64,000 nucleotides of DNA from DASZQY01 sp035548515. GTDB taxonomy: Bacteria; Pseudomonadota; Alphaproteobacteria; Rhizobiales; Kaistiaceae. The stretch is taken from positions 119,215-183,214 of the forward strand of contig DASZSW010000001.1 in the NCBI GenBank assembly GCA_035548515.1, given 5' to 3'. Position 1 is the first letter of the stretch. Each line of letters begins with the position of its first letter. A model generated the notes under the pieces. The model was not told the origin of the DNA and ran no database searches. It saw only the letters and a list, made by a program, of their open reading frames with translations. Below are positions 52,362 to 63,300 of the stretch, one piece after another. Position numbers and translations under genes: made by a program.

Positions 52362-54488
52362 ATGGCCATGCGCGCGGAAGCCGAGGTTCTGACCGGGATC
52401 AACGGTGCGGCGGAGACCGATACCGCCCCCGCCGCCGAATTCATCGCGACCGCCACCGCCGACCGCAGCCAGCGCCGCATGGCCCTCGGCGTCGTCGCGG
52501 TCTCGGTCATCGTCTTCCTCGCCCTGATCCCGGTCGCCCAGGTCAAGCTGGTCCAGCTTCCAGCCTTTATCCCGGCTTACGAGGCGGCGCTCATCGTCAT
52601 CGACCTCGTCACCGCTGTGCTGCTGCTCGGCCAGTTCATGAAGCTGCGTTCGCGCGCCATGCTGGTGCTGGCGGCCGGCTACCTGTTCGACGCCCTCATC
52701 ATGATCCCGCATGCCCTTTCCTTCCCGGGCGGCTTCGGTCCGGCCGGTGTCATCGGCGGCGGCAACCAGACCACGGTGTGGACCTACGCGCTGTGGCACG
52801 CGACCTTCCCGCTGTTCATCATCGGCTACGCCTTCCTGAAGGATGAGCCGCAGCGCCTGTCGACCGAGGTCGCGCAGTCGATGGCGGTCGCCGCAGCCTC
52901 GTTCATCGTGGTCGTCGTCGGCGCCATGAGTATCGCCGTCACCGTCGGCCACGACCACCTGCCGCCGCTGCTGGTCAACGGCGCCTATTCGCCGACGTAC
53001 ATCTTCCTGCTCAGCGCCACCTGGGGCCTCAGCATCGCCGCTGTTGCGCTGCTCTGGTGGCGCGGCCTTCGCTCCATTCTCGACATCTGGGTCGCCGCGG
53101 TGATGTGCGTATGGGTGTTCGACATCGCGCTCTCCGCCGTCTTCAACGCGGCGCGCTACGACCTCGGCTTCTATGCCGGCCGCGCCTACGGCCTGCTCGC
53201 CGCGAGCTTCGTGCTGATCGTCGTGCTGCTGGAAAACAGCGGCCTGTTCAGCCGCGTCGCGGAGACCGCCGAGGCCCTGAAGGGCCAGACCGCCGAACTC
53301 AAAGGTACGGTGAAGGCGCAGGCCGCTAAGCAGGCCGAGATCGAGGCGCAACTCCGCCAGTCCCAGAAGATGGAGGCGATCGGCAACCTCACTGGCGGCA
53401 TGGCGCACGACTTCAACAACCTGCTCGCCGTCGTCATCGGCAACCTCGACATGCTGGTCAATCGCCGCAAAAACGACGCCGACGTCCAGGAACTCGGCAA
53501 CGAGGCCCGCGACGCCGCCCTCCAGGGGGCCGACCTCACCCGCCGCCTCCTCGCCTTCGCTCGCCGCCAGCCGCTGGAGCCGCGGCGCACCAACATCAAC
53601 GACCTCATCTCCAATCACGCGCAGCTTCTGCGCCGCCTGCTTGGCGCGCAGATCGATATCCGCCTCGACCTGTCCGCCACTATTTGGCCGGCGATCATCG
53701 ACCCGACTCAGCTCGAGGCCGCGATCACCAACCTTGCGACCAACGCGCGCGATGCCATGCCGCAGGGCGGCAGCCTCACGATCGCTACCGGCAACCGCCA
53801 CCTCGACGAAGACTACGCCGCCACCCACGCCGAGGTGACGCCCGGCGACTACGCGCTGATCGAAGTCACCGACTCCGGCAGCGGCATCCCGCAGGAAGTC
53901 ATCGCGCGGATCTTCGAGCCGTTCTTCACCACTAAAGAAGTCGGCAAGGGCACCGGCCTCGGCCTGTCGATGATCTACGGCTTTATCAAGCAGTCGAAGG
54001 GCCACGTCAGCGTCTATTCGGAGCCGGGCATCGGCACCACCTTCCGCCTCTATCTGCCGCGCGTCGATGCCGGTGAGGCCGCCGAAGCCGTGACGGCTGC
54101 CGTCGATACCGAGCGTGGCAACGGCGAGATGGTGCTGGCGGTGGAAGACGTCGCCGCGCTCCGCCGCGTCGTCGTGCGCCAGCTCACCGACCTCGGCTAC
54201 CGCGTGCTGGAGGCCGAGAACGCGGCCGATGCGCTGGAGGTGCTGGCGAAGGAGAAGGTCGACCTTCTGTTCACCGACGTGATCCTCGCGGGTGGCCAGA
54301 CCGGCTTCGATCTCGCCCGCGCGGCCCGCGCCCGCTGGCCGAACCTCAAGGTCGTCTTCACCTCTGGCTTCCCGGACAACAAGCTCGGCAATGGCAGCGG
54401 TCCGGCCGCCACCGGAAAGCTGCTAGGCAAGCCCTACCGCAAGGAAGACCTGGCCAAGGCGCTGCGCGCCGCACTTGCCGGCGGTTGA
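52362..54488 (+). CDS. MASE4-domain hybrid histidine kinase
   Basis: This 708-residue membrane sensor kinase begins at ATG 52362, with GGGAGG just upstream. The N-terminal ~290 residues form a MASE4 domain of about seven segments (ALGVVAVSVIVFLALIPVAQ, PAFIPAYEAALIVIDLVTA, AGYLFDALIMIPHALSFPGGF). A short coiled coil leads into HisKA, where H349 is the phosphoacceptor (LTGGMAHDFNNLL), and HATPase with NLATNARDAMPQ and GSGIPQEVIARIFEPFF and GTGLGLSMIYGF. A C-terminal receiver carries the acceptor D639 (LLFTDVIL) and Lys in GKPYRKEDL. No separate output regulator is nearby. The signal sensed by MASE4 is unknown. Confidence 0.93.
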   Translation: MAMRAEAEVLTGINGAAETDTAPAAEFIATATADRSQRRMALGVVAVSVIVFLALIPVAQVKLVQLPAFIPAYEAALIVIDLVTAVLLLGQFMKLRSRAMLVLAAGYLFDALIMIPHALSFPGGFGPAGVIGGGNQTTVWTYALWHATFPLFIIGYAFLKDEPQRLSTEVAQSMAVAAASFIVVVVGAMSIAVTVGHDHLPPLLVNGAYSPTYIFLLSATWGLSIAAVALLWWRGLRSILDIWVAAVMCVWVFDIALSAVFNAARYDLGFYAGRAYGLLAASFVLIVVLLENSGLFSRVAETAEALKGQTAELKGTVKAQAAKQAEIEAQLRQSQKMEAIGNLTGGMAHDFNNLLAVVIGNLDMLVNRRKNDADVQELGNEARDAALQGADLTRRLLAFARRQPLEPRRTNINDLISNHAQLLRRLLGAQIDIRLDLSATIWPAIIDPTQLEAAITNLATNARDAMPQGGSLTIATGNRHLDEDYAATHAEVTPGDYALIEVTDSGSGIPQEVIARIFEPFFTTKEVGKGTGLGLSMIYGFIKQSKGHVSVYSEPGIGTTFRLYLPRVDAGEAAEAVTAAVDTERGNGEMVLAVEDVAALRRVVVRQLTDLGYRVLEAENAADALEVLAKEKVDLLFTDVILAGGQTGFDLARAARARWPNLKVVFTSGFPDNKLGNGSGPAATGKLLGKPYRKEDLAKALRAALAGG

Positions 54489-54552
54489 CGGAGGTCAACA
54501 TCTGGCCGCAGGCTCGCCGGTAGGGTCCGCCCACAAAACCGGAGCGCCTGCT

Positions 54553-54960
54553 ATGCCGCACTATCACGCCGCCATCTGGATCGACCACACCGAGGCGAAG
54601 ATCTTCTCGCTCAACCGCGACAGCGCGAACGAGTGGAGCATCCGCCCCCACGACCAGCACGTCCACGTCCATCACAAGGCCGGCAAGGGCGACGCCGGCC
54701 ATACTCACGACGAAAGCTACTTCCACTCCGTCGCCGCCGCCGTGAAGGACGCCGGCGAGATCCTCATCGCCGGGCCCGGCACCGCCAAGACCGAGCTCAA
54801 GCACCACTTCGACCGCCACGACCCGCAGGTCGCGAAGAAGGTCGTCGGCGTCGAGACGATGGATCACCCCACCGACGGCGAATTCCTCAAGCTCGCCCGG
54901 AAATTCTTCGCCCACAGCGACAAGCTCAGGCCGGACTCGCCCCCGCCGCCGCGCGGATAG
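54553..54960 (+). CDS. Small His-rich protein, translational-machinery/eRF1-like family
   Basis: This 135-residue protein starts at ATG 54553; a longer frame from within the kinase gene was rejected. It resembles the small bacterial 'translational machinery protein' group related to the archaeo-eukaryotic release-factor domain 3 (HYHAAIWIDHTEAKIFSL, then ILIAGPGTAKTELKHHFDRHDP, and a VVGVETMDHPTDGEFLKLARKFF end). Sixteen of 135 residues are His, concentrated in HDQHVHVHHKAGKGDAGHTH. The gene lies 64 bases after the kinase and may share its transcript. The family has no defined role; the His block suggests metal binding (inference). Confidence 0.75.
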   Translation: MPHYHAAIWIDHTEAKIFSLNRDSANEWSIRPHDQHVHVHHKAGKGDAGHTHDESYFHSVAAAVKDAGEILIAGPGTAKTELKHHFDRHDPQVAKKVVGVETMDHPTDGEFLKLARKFFAHSDKLRPDSPPPPRG

Positions 54961-54983
54961 CGCTCCTGCGATCTGCAGCGTCG

Positions 54984-55120
54984 CGAGACCCCCACCTGCC
55001 TCGCTACGCTCGGCACCCTCCCCGCAAGGGGGAGGGAAGATCGCGACATCTCCGGAGAGGGCGCCATCCCTCCCCCTTGCGGGGAGGGGGGACCACGCGA
55101 AGCGTGGTGGGTGGGGGTCG
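54984..55120. repeat. Long inverted repeat, copy A
   Basis: Arms 54984-55037 and 55067-55120 (54 bases each) are imperfect reverse complements around a 29-base centre. CCCTCCCCGCAAGGGGGAGGG is the matching core of one arm. The sequence style resembles the element at 38642-38809. It lies between the His-rich gene (+) and moaA (-), so it may act as a two-way terminator. Confidence 0.8.
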
Positions 55121-55142
55121 CCCTACGGTGCCAACTCCCCAC

Positions 55143-55239
55143 CTGTCGTCCCTGCGAAGGCAGGGACCCAGCATCCGCCGTCGCGACTCTTTAGGGGCTA
55201 ACTGAGGATACTGGATGCCTGCCTTCGCAGGCATGACAG
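55143..55239. repeat. Long inverted repeat, copy B (different family)
   Basis: Arms 55143-55176 and 55206-55239 (34 bases) pair as imperfect reverse complements, with CTGCGAAGGCAGG and CCTGCCTTCGCAG as the strongest block, around a 29-base centre. It is adjacent to, but unlike, copy A. It resembles the dispersed CGTCATxCCxGCGAAxGC-type repeats common in alphaproteobacterial genomes. Confidence 0.75.
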
Positions 55240-55245
55240 AGGCGC

Positions 55246-56265
55246 CTATCCCCCCGTCACCGACATCGTCCGGCTGACCGCCGGCCCGCGATGCTCACGG
55301 TCGATGACGAAATCATGCCCCTTGGGCTTCCGCGCAATCGCCGCATCGATCGCCGTCTCGAGCAGGTCATCGTCCAGCGATGCCCGCAGCGGAGCACGAA
55401 GATCGGCGGCGTCCTCCTGCCCAAGGCACATGTACAGCGTGCCGGTGCAGGTGACCCGCACGCGATTGCAGCCTTCGCAGAAATTATGCGTCATCGGCGT
55501 GATGAAGCCGAGCCGCCCTCCGGTCTCCGCCACACGGACGTACCGCGCCGGCCCGCCCGTCTTGTAGGCGATGTCGTCCAGCGTCCAGCGCGCGGCAAGA
55601 TCGGCCCGTACCTGCGACAGCGGCAGATACTGTTCCGTCCTATCAGCCCCGACTTCCCCGAGCGGCATCGTCTCGATCAGCGTCAGGTCCATCCCATCGC
55701 CATGCGCCCAGCGGATCAGGTCGTCGAACTCGCCTTCGTTCACGTCTTTCAGCGCGACGGCATTGATCTTGATGTGGATGCCCGCCCGGCGCGCGGCGTC
55801 GATGCCCTTACGCACCTCGGCGAGGTCACCCCAGCGGGTGATTGCACGGAACTTGTCCGGGTCGAGCGTATCGACCGACACGTTGATGCGCTCGACGCCG
55901 CAATCCGCCAGTTCCGCCGCGAAGCGCGCGAGCTGCGATCCGTTGGTCGTCAGCGTCAGCTCGTCCAGCCCGCGCCCGAGATGCCGCGACAGACCGCGCA
56001 CCAGCGACATCACATTCTTGCGCACGAGCGGCTCGCCGCCGGTCAGCCGCAGCTTGCGTACGCCGCGCCCGATGAACGCCGAGCACAGCCGCTCGAGTTC
56101 ATCCAGGCTCAGCACGTCCTTCTTGGGAAGGAAGTGCTGGTCCTCCGCCATGCAATAGACGCAGCGGAAATCGCACCGGTCGGTCACCGACACGCGCAGG
56201 TACGTGATGGTGCGGCCAAACGGGTCGATCAGCGCAGGCTTAAGCTGGGGAACGGGTGCGTTCAT
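55246..56265 (-). CDS. moaA: GTP 3',8-cyclase MoaA (molybdenum cofactor)
   Basis: MoaA starts molybdenum-cofactor synthesis by turning GTP into 3',8-cyclo-dihydro-GTP. The 339-residue radical-SAM enzyme begins at ATG 56265; the longer frame adds an unlikely extension. The radical-SAM motif is C31-D-F-R-C35-V-Y-C38 in TDRCDFRCVYCMAED. The second cluster uses FCEGCNRVRVTCTGTLYMCLG near the C-terminus. The protein ends SVTGG, the double Gly needed for catalysis. Its product feeds xanthine dehydrogenase at 20434-24274 and any other Mo enzyme. Located alone; the other moa genes are not in view. Confidence 0.96.
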   Translation of the reverse strand: MNAPVPQLKPALIDPFGRTITYLRVSVTDRCDFRCVYCMAEDQHFLPKKDVLSLDELERLCSAFIGRGVRKLRLTGGEPLVRKNVMSLVRGLSRHLGRGLDELTLTTNGSQLARFAAELADCGVERINVSVDTLDPDKFRAITRWGDLAEVRKGIDAARRAGIHIKINAVALKDVNEGEFDDLIRWAHGDGMDLTLIETMPLGEVGADRTEQYLPLSQVRADLAARWTLDDIAYKTGGPARYVRVAETGGRLGFITPMTHNFCEGCNRVRVTCTGTLYMCLGQEDAADLRAPLRASLDDDLLETAIDAAIARKPKGHDFVIDREHRGPAVSRTMSVTGG

Positions 56266-56354
56266 CTCGTCGGCAGTATGTAGCGGGAATCGCTGGGCGA
56301 TCAATCCGGCCGGACATAACGGGTGGAAGCATTCCCTCGTTGGGTCCGCCCGCC

Positions 56355-57161
56355 CTACCCCGGCACCTGCAACCCTCGCCGGACCAGCTCCGCCCACGCG
56401 CCTTCCGCATCATCGGCAAATCCGAACAGCTCCAGATCGCGCGGTGCCACGAAGCCTTCCTCCACCAGCATCGGGAAGTTCACCATCTTCGTCCAATACT
56501 CGCGGTCGAAGCACACGATCGGGATCGGCTTCATCTTCTCGGTCTGCACGAGCGTTATCAGCTCGAAGAATTCGTCGAACGTGCCGAAACCGCCGGGAAA
56601 CGCCACCAGTGCCGCCGCCCGCATGGCGAAGTGCATCTTGCGCATGGCGAAGTAGTGGAACTGGAACGTCAGGTCGGGTGTGGCGTAAGCGTTCGGCTCC
56701 TGCTCGTGCGGCAGCTGGATGTTGAAGCCGATCGATGGCGCGCCGGCGTCGTGGGCGCCACGGTTGGCGGCCTCCATGATGCCCGGCCCGCCGCCCGTGG
56801 CGATGACGTTGTCGCGCACGCCGTCATGCGCGGTCAGCGCCCCGCCCCGCTCAGAGACGATGCGCCCGAACTTCCGCGCCTCGTCATACCAGCGGGCGGA
56901 GCTGCGTCCCGGACGCGGCGTCGCGTTGGGCGGCAGCGTCGCGGTGGAATCGCCCGGATCGCCGCTGCCGCCGGGAAGCACACGGGCCGAGCCGAACACC
57001 ACCACGGTGGAGCGCACGCCCCACGCGCGCAGCAACTCCTCCGCCTTCGCGTACTCCAACAGGAAGCGCACGCCGCGCATGGAGTCGCCGAGGATGTAGT
57101 CCGTATCCATCGCCGGCAGGCGGTAGGACGCGGAAGCCTTGTTCGCTTCGTTGTCGGTCAT
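56355..57161 (-). CDS. LOG-family nucleotide 5'-monophosphate phosphoribohydrolase (TIGR00730-type)
   Basis: This 268-residue protein is of the LOG/lysine-decarboxylase-like Rossmann group, which releases bases from nucleotide monophosphates, including cytokinin ribotides. The family signature is complete: VVVFGSARVLPGGSG, VIATGGGPGIMEAANRGAHD and VAFPGGFGTFDEFFELITL. The start MTDNEANK at 57161 fits relatives, but alternatives at 57251 (ATG) or 57278 (TTG) would add about 30-39 residues. The ribosome site is weak for all. It is longer than plant LOG because of an N-terminal helical cap. Substrate in this organism unknown. Confidence 0.88.
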   Translation of the reverse strand: MTDNEANKASASYRLPAMDTDYILGDSMRGVRFLLEYAKAEELLRAWGVRSTVVVFGSARVLPGGSGDPGDSTATLPPNATPRPGRSSARWYDEARKFGRIVSERGGALTAHDGVRDNVIATGGGPGIMEAANRGAHDAGAPSIGFNIQLPHEQEPNAYATPDLTFQFHYFAMRKMHFAMRAAALVAFPGGFGTFDEFFELITLVQTEKMKPIPIVCFDREYWTKMVNFPMLVEEGFVAPRDLELFGFADDAEGAWAELVRRGLQVPG

Positions 57162-57325
57162 GAGAATCAAGTCGCTCCGCAGGTTCGGCTTGCTGGTTTG
57201 GGACCGGATCGGACTTTGGTCAAAGGATGCCGCAAAGGCTCCGCGGCGCATCAGCGCCCCCGTTAGTCCTTCCTGCAATTGGGGGATGCTTCTTTGCCAC
57301 TTATGATGGTAATGAATTGTTTACC

Positions 57326-60300
57326 GTGCCGGGAGCGCCATCCCGCCGGCATTGCGGGGTCCGTTTGTTGCGTTCGTTTGCGTTTCACTCGCGTGGGCGA
57401 AAAGCGCCGAATTCTGCCGTTTCTGGCGTTGTCGCCGCGGCTCTGCTCGCGTTCGCCTCTGTCCCGCTCGGTCCAGGCGTTGCCGATGAGGTTCCCGCCG
57501 GTGGTGCCGTCGCCAGCGGCGCTGCTGCCATTGGCGCGACCGCCGGCGGCCTGGTCATCGATCAGTCGTCCGCCAAAGCGATCATCGACTGGTCGTCCTT
57601 CTCGATCGGCGCCGGGTCTTCCGTCCAGTTCAACAATGGCAGTGGCGCCACGCTCAATCGCGTCACGGGCGCCAATGTCTCATCGATCGACGGCCTGCTC
57701 TCCGCGACCGGCTCCGTCTACCTGCTCAATCCGAACGGCATCATCGTCGGAAAGGACGGCGTCGTGCAGGTCGGTGGCTCGTTCATCGCATCCACCCTCG
57801 GCGTCGCCAACGGTGACTTCCTGGACGGCGGCGACACGACCTTCGCCGGCAATAGCACTGCCACCGTCATCAACCTCGGCAAAGTCGGAGCGCTCGGCGG
57901 CGACGTCGCTCTGATTGCAACCGAGGTGCGGAACGACGGGGACATCGACGCGCCGAACGGCACCGCCGCGCTCATTGCCGGTCGCGATGTGCTCATGCGC
58001 GACGCGGCGCTCGAGGACGGCAAGTTCGTGGTGCGGGTCGGCGGCAGCGACACCTCGGCCACCAACACGGGCGCCATCAACGCCGCATCGGCGGAGCTCC
58101 GCGCCAACGGCGGCAACGTGCTGGCGCTTGCCGGAAACACGAAGGGCGTCGTGCGCGCCACGGGCGTCTCCAAATCCGGCGGCCGCATATTCCTCACAGC
58201 CGGCGGCGGAAGTGTCCGCGTCAGCGGCAAGGTCCGCGCCACCAAACCGGGCGCCACCGGCAATGACGGCGGCAGCATCGTCGCACTCGGCAAGTCGGTA
58301 ACGGTCGACGGGACGCTCGACGCCTCCGGCGACAAGGGCGGCTTCATCGAGACATCGGGCGACCACGTAGACTACACAGGCGCCACCATCACCGCCGGCC
58401 AGGGCGGCCAGTGGCTGGTCGATCCGGCGAGCCTTACAGTCGACGCGTCTGCTGCGACCACCATCATGGCGACGCTGAACAGCGGCACCGACGTGACGCT
58501 GACGACGACCGCGTCGAGCACCAGCGGGCTTGGCGTCCAGAACCTCTCCGCGTCGTCCTCTGACATCATCATCGCCAATCCGCTGAGCTGGATCGGCACG
58601 GCCACGCTGACGCTCAACGCTTACAACAACATCGCGATCAATAGCGCGATCGCGGCGACTTACGGCGGCCTGTCGCTCAACGCCGGCGGCACGATAAGCG
58701 CCACCGCCGCGGTCAACATCGGCACGTTCCTGCTCACCTCCGGCGCGTGGAGCCAGATCACCACAAGCCTCCCCGCCTTCAGCGCCAACGATTTCCGGAT
58801 CAGCGGCGGCACCTTCAGCCGCTTCGCCGGAGGCACGGGCGCAATATTCGCACCGTACAGCGTCGCGGACATCTATGGGCTGCAGGGCGTTGCAAGCCGC
58901 GGATCTTCAAGCGGAGTGTACTATCAACAGACGGCCGACATCGACGCGAGCGTCACCCAATACTGGAACGCCGGCGCCGGGTTCGTACCCATCGGCACCA
59001 ACTCGACGCCGTTCGCCAGCGTCTACGATGGCGGCGATCACTTCATCACCTCGCTCTACATCAATCGCCCGACGACGGATTCGGTCGGCCTGTTCGGCTA
59101 CTTGAGCGGCAGCGGTGCCCAGATCGGGCATCTCAATCTCGTCCGCGCGTCGGTTACCGGCCAGGCCCGGGTAGGAGCGCTGGCGGGCAACCTCTTCCAG
59201 GGCGCGTTTGTTGGCAATTCTTCTTCGACTGGCACTGTCAGCGGGACCGAGCAGGTCGGCGGTCTGGTCGGCACGGTATCACTCGGCAGCAACGTTTCGG
59301 TGAGTTACTCGACCGCCAACGTCAACGCCACCAACTACGTCGGCGGCCTGATCGGTTGGGCCTCGGGCACCATCCAGTACGACTACGCCAGCGGCGCCGT
59401 CACCGGCGCAGGCTCCGGTTACGCCGTTGGCGGCCTTGTCGGTTTCGCGACCAATTCGCTCATCGTCGGCGCCTACGCGACAGGAGCCGTCTCCGGCACG
59501 GCGCGTGTCGGCGGTCTGGTCGGCGACATGTCCTCAACCAATGTATCCCAGGCCTACGCAACGGGCCGGGTTTCCGGGTCAAGCGGCGCCGGAGGTCTGT
59601 TCGGCGGTGTCTCAGGCGGCACGATCGCGGGCGCGCTGTGGGATACCGACACGACGACCCAGGCCAGTGCGTTCGGCGTCGGCTCCGCGGCGGGCACGAC
59701 TGCGATGCAGAGCGGCAACCCAAGCGGCAGCAACTACGCGTTCAGCGCCGCGACCTACGCCGGCGCCGGATGGACCCTCGACACGACGATGGACAACCTC
59801 GGGCCATCCGCGCCCTGGTTGATGATCGACGGCGAGACGCGGCCGTTCCTTACGACGGAATATTCGACCAAGATCGCGAACACCCACCAGCTCCAGCTCG
59901 CCGCCTTCGACCTCGACGCCAACTACACGCTGGCAACGGACATCGACGCCAGTGAAACCGCCGGCACCAACGCTTCAGGTATGTGGACGACGCGCGGTTT
60001 CGTTCCGATCGGACGGAGCAATCCGGCCAGCGGCTCTACGTTCTCAGGCATCGCCTACACTGGCGCTTTCGACGGCGCCGACCACATCATCAGCGGGTTG
60101 CTTATCAACCGCCCGAACGAGAACTTCGTCGGCCTGTTCGGCGGGAACGGTAACTATATCCACGATGTCGGGTTGGTGAACGCCGACGTCCTCGGCTGGA
60201 CCGCGGTCGGCGCCCTGGTCGGCAACAATTTTGGCCTGATCAGTTTCAGCTACTCTGGCGGCCGGGTGCGGGGCAACAACGGCGTCGGTGGTCTGGTGGG

Positions 60301-63300
60301 GATCAGCGGCGGCGTTGTTACCTACGATTACTCCGAGGCCAATGTGTCGCGCGATGCGTCGGTCAACCAGCCATACACCGGTTGGGCCGGGTTCGGCGGG
60401 TTGGTCGGCGGCGCGCAGGGTGGCCAGATCACCCGATCCTATGCGCTGGGCAGCGTTGATTCAGGCGCGTTGGACTTTTCGGGTGGGCTCGTTGGGCTCA
60501 ACAGCGCGACCATCGCGCAGGTCTACGCGACCGGTCGCGTCAGCGGGACGGGAGGAAATATCGGCGGCATCGCCGGTTACACGAACGCGACGATCGCCAA
60601 CTCCACCTGGGACAGCACGACGACGGGACGCGGCAATCCTGTCGGCGGCGGTCCGACCTCCACCGTAAATCCGGTCTTCGCCGGGACCACAGCCCTCAGC
60701 GGTAGCTCCTACTCATCCCTCGGCTGGGCGATCAGCTCCACCATGGGCAACACCGTTCCCGCGACGGACTGGCTCATCATCGACGGTGAAACGCGTCCGT
60801 TCGGCGCTTGGGAGTTCCAGACTAACGTCACCAACGCCCATCAGCTCCAGCTGATGACGTTCGACCGCGACGCGAGCTACAAGCTCACCGGCGACATCAA
60901 CCTCGGCAGCGTGCTGAACAACGCCTCACAGATGTGGCGCACGTCAGCGGCCGGCACTACCCCGTATGGCTTCGTGCCAATCGCCCTGTCGGGGACGGCG
61001 TTCACCGGCGCCCTCGACGGCGGCTACCACACCATCAGCGGTCTCAGCATCGTCCGTCCGAGTAGCACAAACGTCGGTTTGTTCGGCGCGACGCAGGGCG
61101 TTTCTCTCATCGCTAATCTGACACTGTCCGGCGTCTCTGTTTCAGGCTCTGGCCAGGTAGGCGCCCTCATCGGTCAAATGTCAGTCAGCGGAGCGACGGC
61201 GGGTGTCAGCCGCGTTTCCGTTGCGGGGAACGTGAGCGCACCGTTGGGGCGCGTTGGAGGAATAGTCGGATATGCCACCATTTCCGCCACCGCCATGGGG
61301 ATCACGCGCAGCGCATTCGCTGGAACGGTCGCCGCCGGCGGCTCATCAAGTGACGCCGGCGGTATCGCTGGTATCTTTTCAAGCTCTAGCGGCGCGGCTA
61401 GCGGGGCCGCTGATCTTATAAGCAGCGGGTCTGTCTCAGCGGGATCAGACGTCGGCGGAATTTTCGGGTCGATAACTGACGTCGGCACGATGGCCATTCA
61501 GAATGTTTCGACGAGCAGCAACGTTACCTCAACGGGGAACGCGGTCGGGGGATTGATCGGACAGCTGGTGGCTACCTCGGGCGGTGGCGTCAGGCTTCTC
61601 GACTCATTTGCAACCGGCACGGTCTCGAGCACAGGAAGCAACGTCGGCAGTCTGGGCGGCCTTGTTGGGTACGCGTCCGCGAGCGCCGGCAGTGTTCTCA
61701 TTTCGCGCACCTACGCGACAGGCGCCGTCGATGCGCCTTCAGGGAGCTACGTCGGCGGGCTGATCGGACAAGCTACAGCAGGCAATAATTCGACCACAAC
61801 CGTCCAGGACTCTTTTGCTACCGGCACTCTCCGCGCCTACGACACTGACGGGGGGCTGATTGGTTTCATCTTTTCCAATGGGGCGAATAGCTCGATCAAC
61901 GTGTTGCGATCCTACTCCACCGGAGCCGTGCGCTCAGTAGGTTCGGCGGGGGCATTGATTGGCCAAGCTTACACTTCCCAGGCGTCTTCCGTTGTGTCGA
62001 TCTCTCAAAGCTACGCTACAGGCGATATCGTCAATCTGGGCGCGGGGCTGATCGGATCAACCAGTAGCGGCACGGTCTCCATCACATCGTCCTACTGGGA
62101 CAAAGACACCACCGGCCAACCTACCAGTGCCGGCCTCCCCAACAGCAACGGCGTCACCACCGCGGTTCTGCAAAGCGCCCTCCCCGCCGGCTTCGACTCC
62201 AGCGTCTGGGGCATCCTGCCCGGCGTATCGTATCCGTACCTGAAGTGGCGGTTCCCCACCGGCCCCAGCGTCATCTCCGGCACGGTCGCGGGCGTCAGTG
62301 GCGGCAACGGCGCGCTCGCCGTGACGGTCGCAGACGCTGGCACGCTGCTCGGCACCGCTTATACGGGCGCCAATGGCTACTACTACTTCGCCACCGATCC
62401 GATTGGGGTTGCCGACCCGACGCTGACTTACCTCACCGGCGTGCGCTTCCCGGGCGGGACGATCACCGAGCGTGGCAACGCCGTCTCGCGTACCGATGCC
62501 GCGCGCCAGGCGACCGGCATGAACATCGATGCCGGTTGGGTCAACGTCCGCTCGCCGCTGACGACGCTGACCTCGGTCCAGACAAATCAGATGGCGGCCG
62601 CGAAAGGCTCGCTCTCCGACGCGGCGATCCGCTATGCGGTGTCCGGCTCAAATCTCGGTCTCGTCGCCGGCACCAGTTTGCGCGTTACGGTCGACAATTC
62701 GAGCTTCGCGATCGACACGTCGTTGGCGAGTAACGCCCAGTTCGTCATCACCAACACCGGCGATCTCGTCATCAATCCGGGGGCGTCGATCCAGTCGACG
62801 GCATCCGGCACGGCGATCACGCTCGCCACGGGCGGCAAGTTCACCAACAACGGCGGCAGCCTCGCGCTCAGTGACGCTAACGGGCGCTGGCTCGTCTGGT
62901 CGACCAACCCCGCGAACGACACGCGCGGCGGGCTTGTCTACGGCTTCAAGCAATACAACGCGACTTACGGCGTCACGACTGTGGCAGACGCCACACACAA
63001 CGGCTTCCTCTATAGCATCGCGCCGGTGCTGACGCCGACGGCTTTCGCCGATCCAATTTCAAAGCAATACGATGGCACCGCGTCCACCGATGCTTCCGTG
63101 ACGGCGACTGGCGCGATCGATGGCGACGTGGTTTCGGTTGTGGTCGGTTCGGCGACTTATAACGACAAAAACGTCGGCGGTAACAAGCCGATTGCGTTCA
63201 CCGGGATTGTCGTCTCCGCAACGAACGCTGGCGGCGACGTGTATGGCTACCAACAGCTGGAGACGTCGGCATATGCGCTAGGCACTATCACTCCAGCCTA

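Noticed and set aside
52017..54005. Long minus-strand open frame of about 662 codons opposite the histidine kinase
   Set aside because: The opposite strand encodes a full MASE4 kinase with all motifs; the antisense translation has no recognisable domain.
57279..57914. 211-codon plus-strand frame at the adhesin start
   Set aside because: Its translation is Ser/Pro/Arg-rich nonsense, while the TPS domain with NPNG lies in another frame. It is kept only as a clue to a possible frameshift.
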